DNA of 64,000 bases from Paenibacillus peoriae (GCF_022531965.1 NZ_CP092831.1:3357001-3421000); one strand, 5' to 3'; positions 34,622-43,942 are shown, counted from the stretch's first letter. The notes: generated from the sequence alone by a model not told the origin. Made by a program: numbers and translations.

Positions 34622-35344
34622 ATGCAGCGACTACAGTTTGAAATGATTTTAAGATCGCGGATTGTAGAGTCCGCAGAAGCATTGCATCGAAGCGGTGTAT
34701 CCTTTGCCACTTTTGCTACCGCACGTTGCAACCCGCAATTTTGGAATTTAACGGAAAAAGGTGGCTTTCAGATCAAAGCAGGTGTCACACCAGCCCAAGG
34801 CATCAGAGATATCTTTTTAAACGGTCATCAATACGCTTTTGAATGTGCAACAGCTATGGTTATTGTGCTGTACAATGGAGTGCTGGATTCCATTCTGGAA
34901 AGTGAGTTTAATCGGATTTTTGCAGATATGCTGCTGTATGACTGGCACTATGACAGCGACCTCAGGCTCATACAGCAGGAAGGAAGTCATAAAGCGGCTC
35001 CTGGCGATATTCTGTATTTCAACAATCCGGATGTGTCGTCTGAAACATTAGAATGGAAAGGAGAAAATGTCGTTAAGCTGAAGGAAGACTTGTTTTATGG
35101 ACATGGGATTGGCATCTTGCCGGCGAAAGGTATTATCGATTCCCTGAATCAACATCGTCGGCCTGATGCCACGGTATCCGCTTATTTGACGAATGAAGTG
35201 ATCTATCCGGACTTCATCTACCTATCGCAGTTTGCTACCGAAGGAAATCGAAAAAATGAAATCTCGCTGCATACTTTATATCAACAGGAATACAGTCACC
35301 ATATACATGCTTTCATTGGGGGAAGGCAGTATATTCGGGGATAG
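34622..35344 (+). CDS. tgl: Protein-glutamine gamma-glutamyltransferase (spore transglutaminase)
   Basis: 240 residues. HQYAFECATAMVIVLYN carries the catalytic Cys (residue 75 here, 116 in B. subtilis Tgl), and LLYDWHYD and GDILYFNNPDVSSETLEWKGENVV match Tgl throughout. It cross-links spore coat proteins such as GerQ. Compared with B. subtilis Tgl (245) about 40 N-terminal residues are missing and ~30 residues are added at the C-terminus; no coding continuation exists upstream (a stop lies 14 codons before). GAGGGG is 7 nt before the ATG. Single-gene unit on plus among minus-strand genes. Confidence 0.88.
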   Translation: MQRLQFEMILRSRIVESAEALHRSGVSFATFATARCNPQFWNLTEKGGFQIKAGVTPAQGIRDIFLNGHQYAFECATAMVIVLYNGVLDSILESEFNRIFADMLLYDWHYDSDLRLIQQEGSHKAAPGDILYFNNPDVSSETLEWKGENVVKLKEDLFYGHGIGILPAKGIIDSLNQHRRPDATVSAYLTNEVIYPDFIYLSQFATEGNRKNEISLHTLYQQEYSHHIHAFIGGRQYIRG

Positions 35345-35364
35345 GCCCAAGTACAAGCAGAAAA

Positions 35365-35405
35365 GAAGGTATTCCTTAGCCTATACTCGGCTTTGGGATA
35401 CCTTC
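35365..35405. terminator. Bidirectional terminator between tgl and gerW
   Basis: GAAGGTATTCC / GGGATACCTTC stem with a 19-nt loop. The minus strand continues TTTTCTG; the plus strand lacks a strong U-run. Confidence 0.6.
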
Positions 35406-35435
35406 CTGAGAGAATGCTTTTAATTTCAATAACTT

Positions 35436-35927
35436 TTACAAGTAAGCCGGGCCAGAATTACTGTGATCCGTAGCAACATCTACAGGTACCTGTGGGGGGG
35501 GAGTCTGCAAGTCGCCGCCTGAATTCCGGAAGATAGACTGAACCTTATCAATCAGGTATGGCGTGGAGTCAATGAGCTTCTCAATCAGATGCGTTTGATT
35601 GTCCAATGGAACGATTTGTGCCCCCTGTTTGCCAACAACCAGAAAAGCAATGGGATGAATAGATACACCACCACCGCTACCGCCTCCAAAAGGATGCCCT
35701 TCCTTCCCGCTATGATTACCCGACGCCGAGGAAGTATGAAGTGCCTCTTCGTCTACGTTAAAATCACTTCCCCCGGCAGCGAAACCAAATCCCACCTTAC
35801 TGATTGGCAAAATAACAGAACCATCGGGTGTTTCCACTGCGTCTCCTACAATCGTATTCACGTCTACCATGGCTTTGATGTTTTCCATTGCGGTTTGCAT
35901 GAGCCCTTGAATCGGGTGATCTGACAT
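35436..35927 (-). CDS. gerW: Spore protein GerW (YtfJ family)
   Basis: 163 residues. The pattern HPIQGLMQTAMENIKAMVDVNTIVGDAV, the GFGFAAGGSDF block and the Gly-rich GGGSGGGVSIHPIAFLVV are the YtfJ family hallmarks. Its function is poorly known; B. subtilis GerW is a forespore protein needed for germination with L-alanine. AGGAGG precedes the ATG. It is followed on the same strand (downstream) by the tgl terminator and preceded by the YtfI-like gene, as in B. subtilis ytfJ-ytfI. Confidence 0.9.
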   Translation of the reverse strand: MSDHPIQGLMQTAMENIKAMVDVNTIVGDAVETPDGSVILPISKVGFGFAAGGSDFNVDEEALHTSSASGNHSGKEGHPFGGGSGGGVSIHPIAFLVVGKQGAQIVPLDNQTHLIEKLIDSTPYLIDKVQSIFRNSGGDLQTPPPQVPVDVATDHSNSGPAYL

Positions 35928-36056
35928 GATTTATTCCTCCTCTGCTTATCTCAAGCGTAGACTGCCTTTTCTTTCGCTATTGTGCGCAGGGGTTCAAGGA
36001 AATATGTATGTCATTCGATAGTTCAGAAAGGATTGAGTCTCACCTCTCTCCACTGT

Positions 36057-36773
36057 TTACCATTCATTGTTAGCTTGATGATCCGCCGCATTTTTTTTGA
36101 AAAAAACCCGTTTCCATGCCTCCGGTCCACCCGGAACGCGCCATATGCGGTAAGATAAGATGAGCATGGAGAACATTAAATAGCCGAGCGATACGTTTGC
36201 TTCACAGTTCAAAGTGGTGGTAAAACGCAAGCGATCCACCCAATAGGGCACAACATACAGCTTAGGGGTACAATCCATGCGTACAAAGCTTGAAGCATAA
36301 CCGATCAAGGTTGTTTTTAATCCCCACAAAATACCAGTTGAGGTAGCTGTATATGCCGCGTCAGCAAGACTAATGTTGGTAGACCATTCCATTTTGGACA
36401 TCGTCACATGTGCCAATGTATGTCGCAACCATTTATTAAAGGATTTCGTTCCCTTGAGCAAAACCCGTATATCATGTATAAATTGCTTGATTTTTACTGT
36501 ATCAATATTACCGCTATCCACGGAAGCATCCGTTTTATGTATGTTTTTGTTGCGATCTAGCCGATAGAGAAGCCCTTTTTTCAACCCTGTTATGAGAATG
36601 GCCGGCACATCGTAATTCATTTTTATCATCCCGTATAGAAATCTGATCTCTAGATGCGCCCGATCATCATTGTCATGTTTGGCAATATTCAGCTTCAAAC
36701 GAATACGAGAGAGCAGAACTGCCAGTACAAGTAATATAACGACGATGATGGCGATACTGATCCATTTCCACAC
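36057..36773 (-). CDS. DUF2953 membrane protein (YtfI-like)
   Basis: 238 residues from GTG at 36773 (GGGAGG 8 nt upstream). One N-terminal membrane helix (SIAIIVVILLVLAVLLSRI), then IRLKLNIAKHDNDDRAHLEIRFLYGMIKMNYDVP, and a second hydrophobic stretch near residue 200. In B. subtilis ytfI lies next to ytfJ. Biochemistry is unknown. The pattern of basic and aromatic residues suggests a mostly extracytoplasmic or cytoplasmic soluble domain attached to the membrane. Family assignment is from layout and pattern only. Confidence 0.75.
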   Translation of the reverse strand: MWKWISIAIIVVILLVLAVLLSRIRLKLNIAKHDNDDRAHLEIRFLYGMIKMNYDVPAILITGLKKGLLYRLDRNKNIHKTDASVDSGNIDTVKIKQFIHDIRVLLKGTKSFNKWLRHTLAHVTMSKMEWSTNISLADAAYTATSTGILWGLKTTLIGYASSFVRMDCTPKLYVVPYWVDRLRFTTTLNCEANVSLGYLMFSMLILSYRIWRVPGGPEAWKRVFFKKNAADHQANNEW

Positions 36774-36862
36774 TGGCGTGTCCTCCCTACCTTTTTGCTA
36801 TAGAATATCATGGCAAAAATAGTATGACCGTTCGCCGGAAAATCATGCATCTTAAAATACCA

Positions 36863-36896
36863 ACAGCCAGCCCCCAACGATATGAGGACTGGCTGT
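36863..36896 (-). terminator. Hairpin after scpB
   Basis: ACAGCCAG / CTGGCTGT stem with an 18-nt loop, ~45 nt after the scpB stop. The U-run is weak. Confidence 0.5.
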
Positions 36897-36941
36897 CTGT
36901 TTGAACTTTTACATAAGTGAGCCGCAAGATCCGGAGCAACT

Positions 36942-37553
36942 TTATTGGGATTCAAGATCTAGATCGTTGGCCGCAGGCTGGCTACTCTCCAGACGCTCGA
37001 ACAATAATTGAGTCTCTTCCTCTAAATTGTCCGAATTCTCGAACAGCTCCGGTTGCGGTAGATCTGCCAGAGAGCCCAGACCGAAATAATCCAAAAATGA
37101 TTTCGTCGTTCCGTACAATATCGGCCGTCCGATGGCTTCAGCTCGACCTTTCTCTTCAATGAGCTCCTTGTTGACCAGTGTATGTATGGCCCGCTCGGAT
37201 TTAACCCCCCGAATCTCTTCGATTTCAACTCTTGTAATGGGCTGGCGGTAGGCCACAATGGCCAGCGTCTCCAAAGCAGCTTGAGACAGTGACGCACGTG
37301 CCGGAGAGTATGCGAGCTTTTCAAAGTAAGGTGCATGTTCGGATAAAGTTGCAAGCTGATAATGACCGGCAATACGGACAAGTTGCAGGCCTCTTCCCCC
37401 CTGCTCCATGTCCTGCTTCATATCTTCCAGGCACTGTTCAACCAGCTCTTGCTGCTGCTCTACAATGTCGGCGATCTGCTTGGTGGACAACCCTTCCTCT
37501 CCTGCTAGAAACAGCAGTCCCTCAATAATTGATTTCAGCTTCAGATAATCCAT
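36942..37553 (-). CDS. scpB: Segregation and condensation protein B
   Basis: 203 residues. Two winged-helix domains; SIIEGLLFLAGEEGLSTKQIADI at the start and LETLAIVAYRQPITRVEIEEIRGV in the middle are characteristic. ScpB forms the SMC-ScpAB condensin with ScpA and SMC, which loads at the origin and individualises sister chromosomes. The acidic C-terminal tail is usual. Its ATG is inside the scpA 3' end (32-bp overlap), so the two are translated together. Confidence 0.95.
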   Translation of the reverse strand: MDYLKLKSIIEGLLFLAGEEGLSTKQIADIVEQQQELVEQCLEDMKQDMEQGGRGLQLVRIAGHYQLATLSEHAPYFEKLAYSPARASLSQAALETLAIVAYRQPITRVEIEEIRGVKSERAIHTLVNKELIEEKGRAEAIGRPILYGTTKSFLDYFGLGSLADLPQPELFENSDNLEEETQLLFERLESSQPAANDLDLESQ

Positions 37554-38316
37554 TAACCCGTAAATCCCCTCTCCACTCCATTACAATATCATCGAAAAGC
37601 TTCTCCTGATAACAGAAAATTTGCTTCATTTTCATCAGTTCAAGGATAGCCAAAAAGGTCACAACCACTTCATGCCGATACATATCCTCATGCATCAGCT
37701 TGGAGAACAGCAGCCGTCCTCCATTCCCCACCATCTCTAAAGCCCCGATAACTTGCCGGATACGGTCCTTGACTGAAATTTCGTCCCGATGAACACGGGT
37801 TACCGTCGTACGTCGTTCTGCTTTGCGCAAAGCACGCTGAAAGGCTGCGACCAAATCGCTTGCATGCAGCCCATGCACCGGATTTACGGGTTCAGTGGGC
37901 AGGAATGCACTCAGATCTTCTGGCTCTTTGCCATAAATTAGACTCCGCTCCCACTCACGTTCACTTAGATGGCGAGCAATCCCTTTATATTTACGATACT
38001 CCACCAGCTTGCGGACCAGTTCCTCACGTGGATCATAATCCTCTTCCTCATAAAAATCCAAATCGTCATATTCCATCACAGGTGGCTTGGGAAGCAACAA
38101 TTTACTCTTAATGGATAAGAGCGTCGCCGCCATCACCAGAAACTCGCTCGTAATGTCCAGTTCCAGCTCCTGCATACTGTGCAAAAAAGCCATATACTGA
38201 TCAGTAATATCGCTAATCGGGATATCCTGAATGTCGATTTCGGCTTTATCAATCAGATGCAACAGTAGATCCAGCGGACCCTCGAATGTTTCCAGCTTGT
38301 AGTTTACGACTGTCAA
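37522..38316 (-). CDS. scpA: Segregation and condensation protein A
   Basis: 264 residues from a TTG at 38316 with GGGGG 7 nt upstream; an ATG at 38355 would add 13 unlike residues. The start VNYKLETFEGPLDLLLHLIDKAEIDI is the kleisin hallmark; EEEDYDPREELVRKLVEYRKYK and the C-terminal winged helix (HEVVVTFLAILELMKM) are also present. ScpA bridges the SMC heads. In B. subtilis scpA-scpB follow the ribDEAH/ribT region, as here. Confidence 0.94.
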   Translation of the reverse strand: MTVVNYKLETFEGPLDLLLHLIDKAEIDIQDIPISDITDQYMAFLHSMQELELDITSEFLVMAATLLSIKSKLLLPKPPVMEYDDLDFYEEEDYDPREELVRKLVEYRKYKGIARHLSEREWERSLIYGKEPEDLSAFLPTEPVNPVHGLHASDLVAAFQRALRKAERRTTVTRVHRDEISVKDRIRQVIGALEMVGNGGRLLFSKLMHEDMYRHEVVVTFLAILELMKMKQIFCYQEKLFDDIVMEWRGDLRVNGLSEAEINY

Positions 38317-38490
38317 TGTGCTTCCCCCTGCCTTACTCCAATCATCATTCAACAATACCTTTCCCTATAGCACTTATGCTCTGCGTTATCAATCCCTCTT
38401 TCTGTAGTATATACGTCATCGCCTTGCTTAACAATCCAATCCCTTTTTTCCCCTTGCAGTTTATACCGTTCTATTCAGCTATTCCTATCA

Positions 38491-38955
38491 TTAAAATTGC
38501 TTGCCGAGATTGGCCATTTCAATCGCAGCCAGTGCTGAATCCCAACCTTTATTACCAGCCTTCGTACCTGCTCGTTCAATAGCCTGTTCAATGTTTTCTG
38601 TAGTCACTACCCCAAAAATAACAGGTACTCCCGTTTTTAGGCTGCTCGCTGCCACACCCTTGGCCACTTCATTGCAGACGATATCATAATGTGAAGTAGA
38701 ACCACGGATGACCGTACCCAGCGTAATTACGGCATCATATTTGCCGCTTGCAGCCATTTTTTGCGCAATTAGTGAAATTTCAAATGCACCCGGAACCCAG
38801 GCTACATCAATTTCATCTTCCTGTGCACCATGTCGTTGAAGTGCGTCAATTGCACCGCTTAACAGCTTGCTCGTAATAAACTCATTAAATCTGCCCACCA
38901 CAATACCATATTTTAAACCGTTCGATACAAGATTACCTTCTAGAAAACGTGCCAT
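38491..38955 (-). CDS. ribH: 6,7-dimethyl-8-ribityllumazine synthase
   Basis: 154 residues from ATG at 38955 (AGAGG at 9 nt); the frame opening with TTG at 38964 is too close to the site. The sequence [40 protein letters not shown] and [23 protein letters not shown] holds the phosphate- and pyrimidine-binding residues. It joins dihydroxybutanone phosphate to 5-amino-6-ribitylaminouracil, just before riboflavin synthase. Last gene of the short rib operon. Confidence 0.95.
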   Translation of the reverse strand: MARFLEGNLVSNGLKYGIVVGRFNEFITSKLLSGAIDALQRHGAQEDEIDVAWVPGAFEISLIAQKMAASGKYDAVITLGTVIRGSTSHYDIVCNEVAKGVAASSLKTGVPVIFGVVTTENIEQAIERAGTKAGNKGWDSALAAIEMANLGKQF

Positions 38956-38984
38956 ATTAATCAACCTCTCTTAATTTAAATTAT

Positions 38985-39668
38985 TTACAATGACAAACGG
39001 CGACGGTAGTCCACCAAATGCTGAATACTGATCAGTTTCAATTGATGTCGCTTGGCGACCACTGCCAGATCAGGCAGGCGGGCCATTGAGCCATCTTCCT
39101 TTATAATTTCACAAATGACTCCAGCAGGCTTGAAGCCACTGAGTCGAGCCAGATCAACAGCCGCCTCCGTGTGACCAGCACGCTGCAAGACACCCCCATC
39201 GCGAGCAATCAGCGGGAACATGTGACCAGGCTTGCGGAAATCACTTCCTGTGACTGCTTCGTCTGCCAAGGCGCGTACAGTCAAGGAGCGCTCGGCCGCT
39301 GAAATCCCCGTTGTTGTCTCCATATGATCTACCGATACCGTAAAGGCAGTACCGTGGAAATCTGTATTTTGCTCTACCATAGGATGCAATTCCAAGGCCT
39401 CGGCTCTTTGTCGTGTGATCGGCACACAGACCAACCCGCGACCTTCTGTAATCATGAAATTAATGACCTCAGGCGACGCTTTTTCAGCCAAAGCGATAAA
39501 ATCGCCTTCATTTTCGCGCTGTTCATCATCCACTACAATAACGACTTTACCGTTTTTCAAGTCCTCCAACGCTTCTTCGATGGAATCCAAACGAATCTCT
39601 TCGTCATGTTCCAACTCGCCATGCTCTATGACGTTTGCCATTGCACTTGTTTGGCTACCTCTATCCAT
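38985..39668 (-). CDS. ribB: 3,4-dihydroxy-2-butanone-4-phosphate synthase (RibB domain only)
   Basis: 227 residues from ATG at 39668 (AGGAGG 7 nt upstream). [18 protein letters not shown], the acidic loop that binds Mg and ribulose-5-phosphate, [13 protein letters not shown] and [24 protein letters not shown] are complete. In most Firmicutes the protein is bifunctional RibBA of ~400 residues; here it stops right after the linker start [15 protein letters not shown] and ribH begins 29 bp later, so the GTP cyclohydrolase II half is wholly absent. Confidence 0.92.
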   Translation of the reverse strand: MDRGSQTSAMANVIEHGELEHDEEIRLDSIEEALEDLKNGKVVIVVDDEQRENEGDFIALAEKASPEVINFMITEGRGLVCVPITRQRAEALELHPMVEQNTDFHGTAFTVSVDHMETTTGISAAERSLTVRALADEAVTGSDFRKPGHMFPLIARDGGVLQRAGHTEAAVDLARLSGFKPAGVICEIIKEDGSMARLPDLAVVAKRHQLKLISIQHLVDYRRRLSL

Positions 39669-39727
39669 AACACTTTCCTCCTCATGTCTTAGCCACGAAT
39701 GCTCCTGAACAGGCTTACCATTCAATA

Positions 39728-40393
39728 TCAGGCAAAACCGTGTTTCGCCAAATAGTCCAAACTGAGAGGAGCTTCTTCTACTCTCTCCGCCTCCGCTGCA
39801 CCTCTGTAACTTAAAAGCTGTTCTACATATTTGCCCAAAATATCGCATTCGATATTGACGGTATCCCCCTCACGTTTGCCTTGTAAGGCCGTTTCGGATA
39901 AGGTGTGGGGAATAATGGATACGGCAAAGGTCTCTCCCGTACGCTGTGCGACTGTGAGGCTTATACCATCAATTGTGATTGACCCTTTGAGAAGAATATA
40001 TTTAAATAATGTTTGATTTTTAGGCTCAATTTCGTACACCACTGCATTCTGGTCTGATGTCACCCCGCGAATCGTTCCCGTCCCGTCCACATGTCCTTGC
40101 ACGATATGTCCTCCGAACCTTCCACTCGCCGCCATCGCTCGCTCCAGATTGACTCGGCTGCCGGATCTCAACTCTTTCAGATTAGTGCTACGAAAGGTTT
40201 CCGGCATCACATCAACCTTAAAGTCTTTCGTACCGATCTGTATCGCCGTCAGGCAAACGCCATTCACTGAGACACTGTCTCCTATTTTTAAATCGCCCAA
40301 CACCACGGAACCCGAAATCCCCAGCACCATCGCTTCACCGCTTTTGGAAATGGTTTGAATACGACCCACTTCCTCGACCAATCCGGTAAACAT
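39728..40393 (-). CDS. ribE: Riboflavin synthase (alpha subunit type)
   Basis: 221 residues from ATG at 40393 (AAAGGAG, 8 nt). Two lumazine-binding repeats: [10 protein letters not shown] near the start and [12 protein letters not shown] near residue 98; SVNGVCLT and [11 protein letters not shown] are the matching loops. It dismutates two lumazines to riboflavin. First gene after the FMN riboswitch, where B. subtilis has ribD. A terminator hairpin lies 58 nt upstream of the start, the likely control point. Confidence 0.95.
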   Translation of the reverse strand: MFTGLVEEVGRIQTISKSGEAMVLGISGSVVLGDLKIGDSVSVNGVCLTAIQIGTKDFKVDVMPETFRSTNLKELRSGSRVNLERAMAASGRFGGHIVQGHVDGTGTIRGVTSDQNAVVYEIEPKNQTLFKYILLKGSITIDGISLTVAQRTGETFAVSIIPHTLSETALQGKREGDTVNIECDILGKYVEQLLSYRGAAEAERVEEAPLSLDYLAKHGFA

Positions 40394-40450
40394 GCCTTCA
40401 CTCCTTTCCACTACATCTCAGTTTATCCCTAATTCATCAGCTATAAGCGC

Positions 40451-40487
40451 AAAAAACCCCCAGTTCGGATTCAATCCGTCATGGGGG
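40451..40487 (-). terminator. Riboswitch-controlled terminator of the rib operon
   Basis: Minus strand CCCCC-ATGA-CGGATT / AATCCG-AACT-GGGGG followed by TTTTTT. It stands between the FMN aptamer (240 nt upstream) and ribE. Confidence 0.8.
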
Positions 40488-40727
40488 TGATGAGAGTCAC
40501 ATTTGTAGTATACAAGCGCAGTTCATATGCATCTTAAGACGACATGAAATCATAGGTTTGCCAATAGAAAGCATGACTGAGGATACAGCCAAATACGCTC
40601 AGAACACCCATCAAAAAGAAAGCTTAAGAAAGCTATCGCCCGATGCCATCCTACAACGAAATAAGCCGTACGCACAATTGGGTATGCTAAAAATCGGCAC
40701 ATGTCACGTCATGCACATGCGCTTCGT
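40488..40727. other. 240-nt expression-platform gap of the rib operon
   Basis: On the minus strand this lies between the aptamer and the terminator, where ribD or a short leader would be expected. No frame with a site is seen; a 118-residue plus-strand frame is the shadow of the riboswitch. Confidence 0.5.
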
Positions 40728-40895
40728 ATCCTTCTCCCATCCAGACTATACTGTCGGTCCCGGATTTGCACCAGGTCCACCTTCTGCTGATCATTCAGCA
40801 TCCGGGTCACGGACTAAGCCATGCTGTTTCTCACAAAAACGATCCACAAACATGTCATCACCGCCGGTGGGGAATTTCGCCCCGCCCCGAAGGAT
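40728..40895 (-). promoter_or_regulatory. FMN riboswitch (RFN element)
   Basis: P1 pairs ATCCTTC (5' end) with GAAGGAT (3' end). Between them, on the minus strand, are the RFN hallmarks GGGGCGGGGCGAAATTCCC, ACCGGCGGTGAT, GTCCGTGACCCG and, near the 3' end, GGTGGACCTGGTG, AATCCGGGACCGACAG and AGTCTGGATGGGAGAAGG. FMN binding ends transcription or blocks translation of rib genes. It precedes ribE. Confidence 0.96.
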
Positions 40896-40936
40896 CTTGC
40901 TCTTATTTAATTGAATTAACATTAAACTTGTTACGT

Positions 40937-40965
40937 ATATTAGCACCGACTTCTAAAAAAAGCAA
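40937..40965 (-). promoter_or_regulatory. SigA promoter of the rib operon
   Basis: Minus strand TTGCTT, 17 bp, TAATAT. Transcription would begin near 40930, ~35 nt before the riboswitch. Confidence 0.7.
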
Positions 40966-40969
40966 GTTA

Positions 40970-41434
40970 TCAAATAGAAGCTCCTGCTTTGGTTTTGACA
41001 TATTGGCTGGAGAGTTCTTCAAACCAGGTTTTATCGTTCATATGAAGCGCCAAGTCAATCAGATCGGCCAGTTCCTCGACTCCCAGCTCTGTTGCATGAT
41101 CAAAGGTAATTACGGCTGAAGCAACCGGTCCTCGCCCTTCCTCAGAACATGCTTCATAATCCAGTCGTACATCAACATGTCCGTCAATAAACTCGCATTT
41201 TAGAAAATAAATAATTTCGCACATTAAAATGGGGCGTACTTGTGTTTCTAACACGCAATCCATCACCTTGGCAGAATAATGCTGGTTCGTCAGCGTAAAT
41301 TTGTGTTCTGTCGCTGCCAGCGAGGTCCGTCCAAAATCATCCGTAAACTTGAGTTCCACTGGCTTGATGTTCATAACCTTAGGGATTTGCTTCTTTATAA
41401 TTTCGATTATTTCAACTGTATTCAGCTTAATCAT
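40970..41434 (-). CDS. Hypothetical protein with IDEAL-like C-terminal motif
   Basis: 154 residues from ATG at 41434 (GAGG, 8 nt; the GTG at 41443 is too close). No full-length family is recognised. LIDLALHMNDKTWFEELSSQY near the C-terminus resembles the IDEAL motif (consensus IDeALd..D..lF..L), found in small Firmicutes proteins such as ComK-related and YpiB-like ones. The N-terminal part is mixed helix and strand (MIKLNTVEIIEIIKKQIPKV). It is upstream of and unrelated to the rib operon. It may be a protein-interaction adaptor; function unknown. Confidence 0.6.
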   Translation of the reverse strand: MIKLNTVEIIEIIKKQIPKVMNIKPVELKFTDDFGRTSLAATEHKFTLTNQHYSAKVMDCVLETQVRPILMCEIIYFLKCEFIDGHVDVRLDYEACSEEGRGPVASAVITFDHATELGVEELADLIDLALHMNDKTWFEELSSQYVKTKAGASI

Positions 41435-41552
41435 TACCTGCACCTCATTGCATCTTAAAATTCAGAAGAAAACTTTTTAACGTGCCTCTTATAGGCCTCC
41501 ACTCCTATATCGGAAATCATTACCTGTTTTTTTATGCTTCAACCCATAAACG

Positions 41553-41591
41553 ACAAAAAAGATTCTTTGCGCAAAAAGCGCAAAGAATCTT
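41553..41591 (-). terminator. Terminator of the 2-oxoacid oxidoreductase operon
   Basis: Perfect stem AAGATTCTTTGCGC / GCGCAAAGAATCTT, minus strand followed by TTTTTTG, ~60 nt after the stop. Confidence 0.9.
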
Positions 41592-41653
41592 GATCGAGCC
41601 ACTACAGTAACAGCGGCTAACAATGTTAATCGATGATTATGCAAAAAACAGGA

Positions 41654-43942
41654 TTATAGCTCTGAAATTTCATGTTTCTTTTTCAGGATAGTCCAGCGAC
41701 GCTCAATCTCCTGTTCAAAGGTCGCCAGCGTAGCCTCCTCCTTAATAAGATGCTTCGTTTTACCCATTAATTTCAGCCATTCAGCAGCTGGAATTCGTTT
41801 TCCTTTGTCCTCCGGATTGTACGTAATCGTCGTACTGCCTTGCTCTATTTCGTACAAAGGAAAGAAACAGGACTCGACTGCGGCGCCCACAATGCTGGTA
41901 CCCAGTCTGTCTTCGGATTTCCAATTCAGCGGACAGGCGCACAGGATTTTACCATAGGCCGTACCCACGTTGTTTGCATACCATTGAGCCTTGGCTGCTT
42001 TACGCAGCATATCCTGCGGATGACTTTCAGCAGCGGTAAAAGCATACGGAATGTTACAAGCAGCCATGATTTGCACGGTATCCTTGTGATGCCCTTGCTT
42101 TCCTTTTTGCATTTTACCTACACCCGACGTACTGGTCATGTGACCGAGCGGAGTGGAGTAAGATTGCTGTGAACCTGTATTCATGTACCCCTCGTTATCA
42201 TATTCCAGCATGATTAGCTTATGATTACGCAGAGCCGCACCAATCGCAGAACCCATACCAATATCCATCCCACCGTCACCACTAATCATGATAAAGGTCG
42301 GATCGTCCGACATCTCAATTTCATTACGCCGTTTCATTTCCATGTAAGCTTCCAGCGCTCCTGAAAGGGTAGCGGCCCCGTTTTGAAAAAGATTGTGGAT
42401 CATCGGTTGTTTGTGTGATGTATATGGATACCCTGTCGTCGTCACATATACGCAGCCTGTCTGGAACAGCACGACAATATCCCCTTCAATACCTTTGAAA
42501 AACAGTTCCAGCGCAGACAATGCCCCACATCCTGGACAAGCTCCGTGGCCTGGTGAAAGACGCCGTGGTTTGGTTGTCAACGACCGCAAAGGTGGTACCT
42601 TGACCTTGAGCTTCCCGGTCTCCTCGTCCGGCGTAACCTGAATCAGACCCGTACGGTAATCATTACCACGTGGCGGCTGCATAACTTGCGGCATCACCTT
42701 GTCCGGTGAACCCGAATTAATTCCGTAGTAATCAAAGGGCTTCTCTACTCGTCCGGCCTCTGCCGCCTCGATTGCAAGCTGGAAGAACGCCTCTGCATCT
42801 TCTGCATAAAAATCTTTGCCGCCCAAGCCAAAGATACGGCTCAACACGAGTGTCCGATTCAGCGGGTCCTCCTGCAAGGCCGCTTTAATTTCATGCGTTA
42901 AATTACCGCCGTCTGCCCCATACGAGTCTGCACGCTCACCTACCAGCAACGCCTTGACATTGCGTAATGCTTCCCGCAGTTGTGCGGCTGGGAACGGTCG
43001 GATGATGTTCGGACGTATCACACCAGCTTTAATTCCGCGCGCGCGGAGTTGATCAGCCACATCCTTGGCCGATTCAGCCGCCGAATTCAACAGAAATACC
43101 GCAACCTCAGCGTCCTCCATTTGATACAGATCTAAAATCGGGTAATCCCGACCGGATAAAGCGGCATATTCTGCTGCTATCTGCTCATATACTCCTTCTG
43201 ACAGCTTCAGTGCTTCGGACAGCTGAACATGATTATTCGTCAAGTCATCGCCGTTCATATGCGCGCCCACAGTAACAGGATGATCAAAATCCGTAATATT
43301 CGGATAATTTAAGTTCGGGTTAGGACCTACAAAACCACGCACGGTCTCAGCATCGGCAAAATATTGCACTTTACGTTTTTGATGGGACGTATAAAAACCG
43401 TCATATGCGACCATTACAGGCAGCCGAACATCGCTGTGCTCTGCAATTTTTAGTGCCATAATGTTCATATCATACACAGCCTGTGGTGTACTTGCCGTCA
43501 AAATGACCCAGCCTGTATTCAAACCATAGTACAGATCCGAATGATCTCCGCGAATATCTAGGGGACCACTGACAGCTCGTGTCACCAGATTCATAACCAT
43601 AGGAAAACGGGTACCTGACTGAACAGGTAACTGCTCCAGCATGTACAGGAAACCTTGCGAACTAGTGGCGTTCACCACCCTCGCTCCCGCTGCGGCAGCT
43701 CCATAACAAATCCCTGCCGATCCGTGTTCTCCGTCTGCTGCAACCAGCTTAATATTATGCTGACCTCTCGTTCTCATCTGATCTAGATACTGCGCTACCT
43801 CGGTAGATGGAGTAATCGGGAAATATCCCATCATATGATAATTAATCTGCGCAGCCGCCGTTGCTGCCATTTCATTACCGGATTCGAACGTTGTCACTTG
43901 CGCGGCGCCTGTCTGTTTGAGTTCTTCCTCCAGTTTTGCCAT
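41654..43942 (-). CDS. porAB: 2-oxoacid:ferredoxin oxidoreductase, fused alpha and beta subunits (pyruvate type)
   Basis: 762 residues. N-terminal half: alpha subunit (ATAAAQINYHMMGYFPITPSTEVAQYL, pyrimidine part of thiamine diphosphate pocket). From ~450, beta subunit with GHGACPGCGALSALELF (4Fe-4S Cys), and the TPP motif ISGDGGMDIGMG...YDNEGYMNTG. The enzyme oxidises pyruvate or another 2-oxoacid with CoA, reducing ferredoxin. Fusing the alpha and beta chains in this order is unusual, since these subunits are normally separate or all fused as in PFOR. It starts in the preceding gene's stop (TAATG overlap). Confidence 0.82.
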   Translation of the reverse strand: MAKLEEELKQTGAAQVTTFESGNEMAATAAAQINYHMMGYFPITPSTEVAQYLDQMRTRGQHNIKLVAADGEHGSAGICYGAAAAGARVVNATSSQGFLYMLEQLPVQSGTRFPMVMNLVTRAVSGPLDIRGDHSDLYYGLNTGWVILTASTPQAVYDMNIMALKIAEHSDVRLPVMVAYDGFYTSHQKRKVQYFADAETVRGFVGPNPNLNYPNITDFDHPVTVGAHMNGDDLTNNHVQLSEALKLSEGVYEQIAAEYAALSGRDYPILDLYQMEDAEVAVFLLNSAAESAKDVADQLRARGIKAGVIRPNIIRPFPAAQLREALRNVKALLVGERADSYGADGGNLTHEIKAALQEDPLNRTLVLSRIFGLGGKDFYAEDAEAFFQLAIEAAEAGRVEKPFDYYGINSGSPDKVMPQVMQPPRGNDYRTGLIQVTPDEETGKLKVKVPPLRSLTTKPRRLSPGHGACPGCGALSALELFFKGIEGDIVVLFQTGCVYVTTTGYPYTSHKQPMIHNLFQNGAATLSGALEAYMEMKRRNEIEMSDDPTFIMISGDGGMDIGMGSAIGAALRNHKLIMLEYDNEGYMNTGSQQSYSTPLGHMTSTSGVGKMQKGKQGHHKDTVQIMAACNIPYAFTAAESHPQDMLRKAAKAQWYANNVGTAYGKILCACPLNWKSEDRLGTSIVGAAVESCFFPLYEIEQGSTTITYNPEDKGKRIPAAEWLKLMGKTKHLIKEEATLATFEQEIERRWTILKKKHEISEL

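Noticed and set aside
40558..40914. Plus-strand 118-residue frame over the FMN riboswitch
   Set aside because: The DNA is a conserved RNA element on the other strand.
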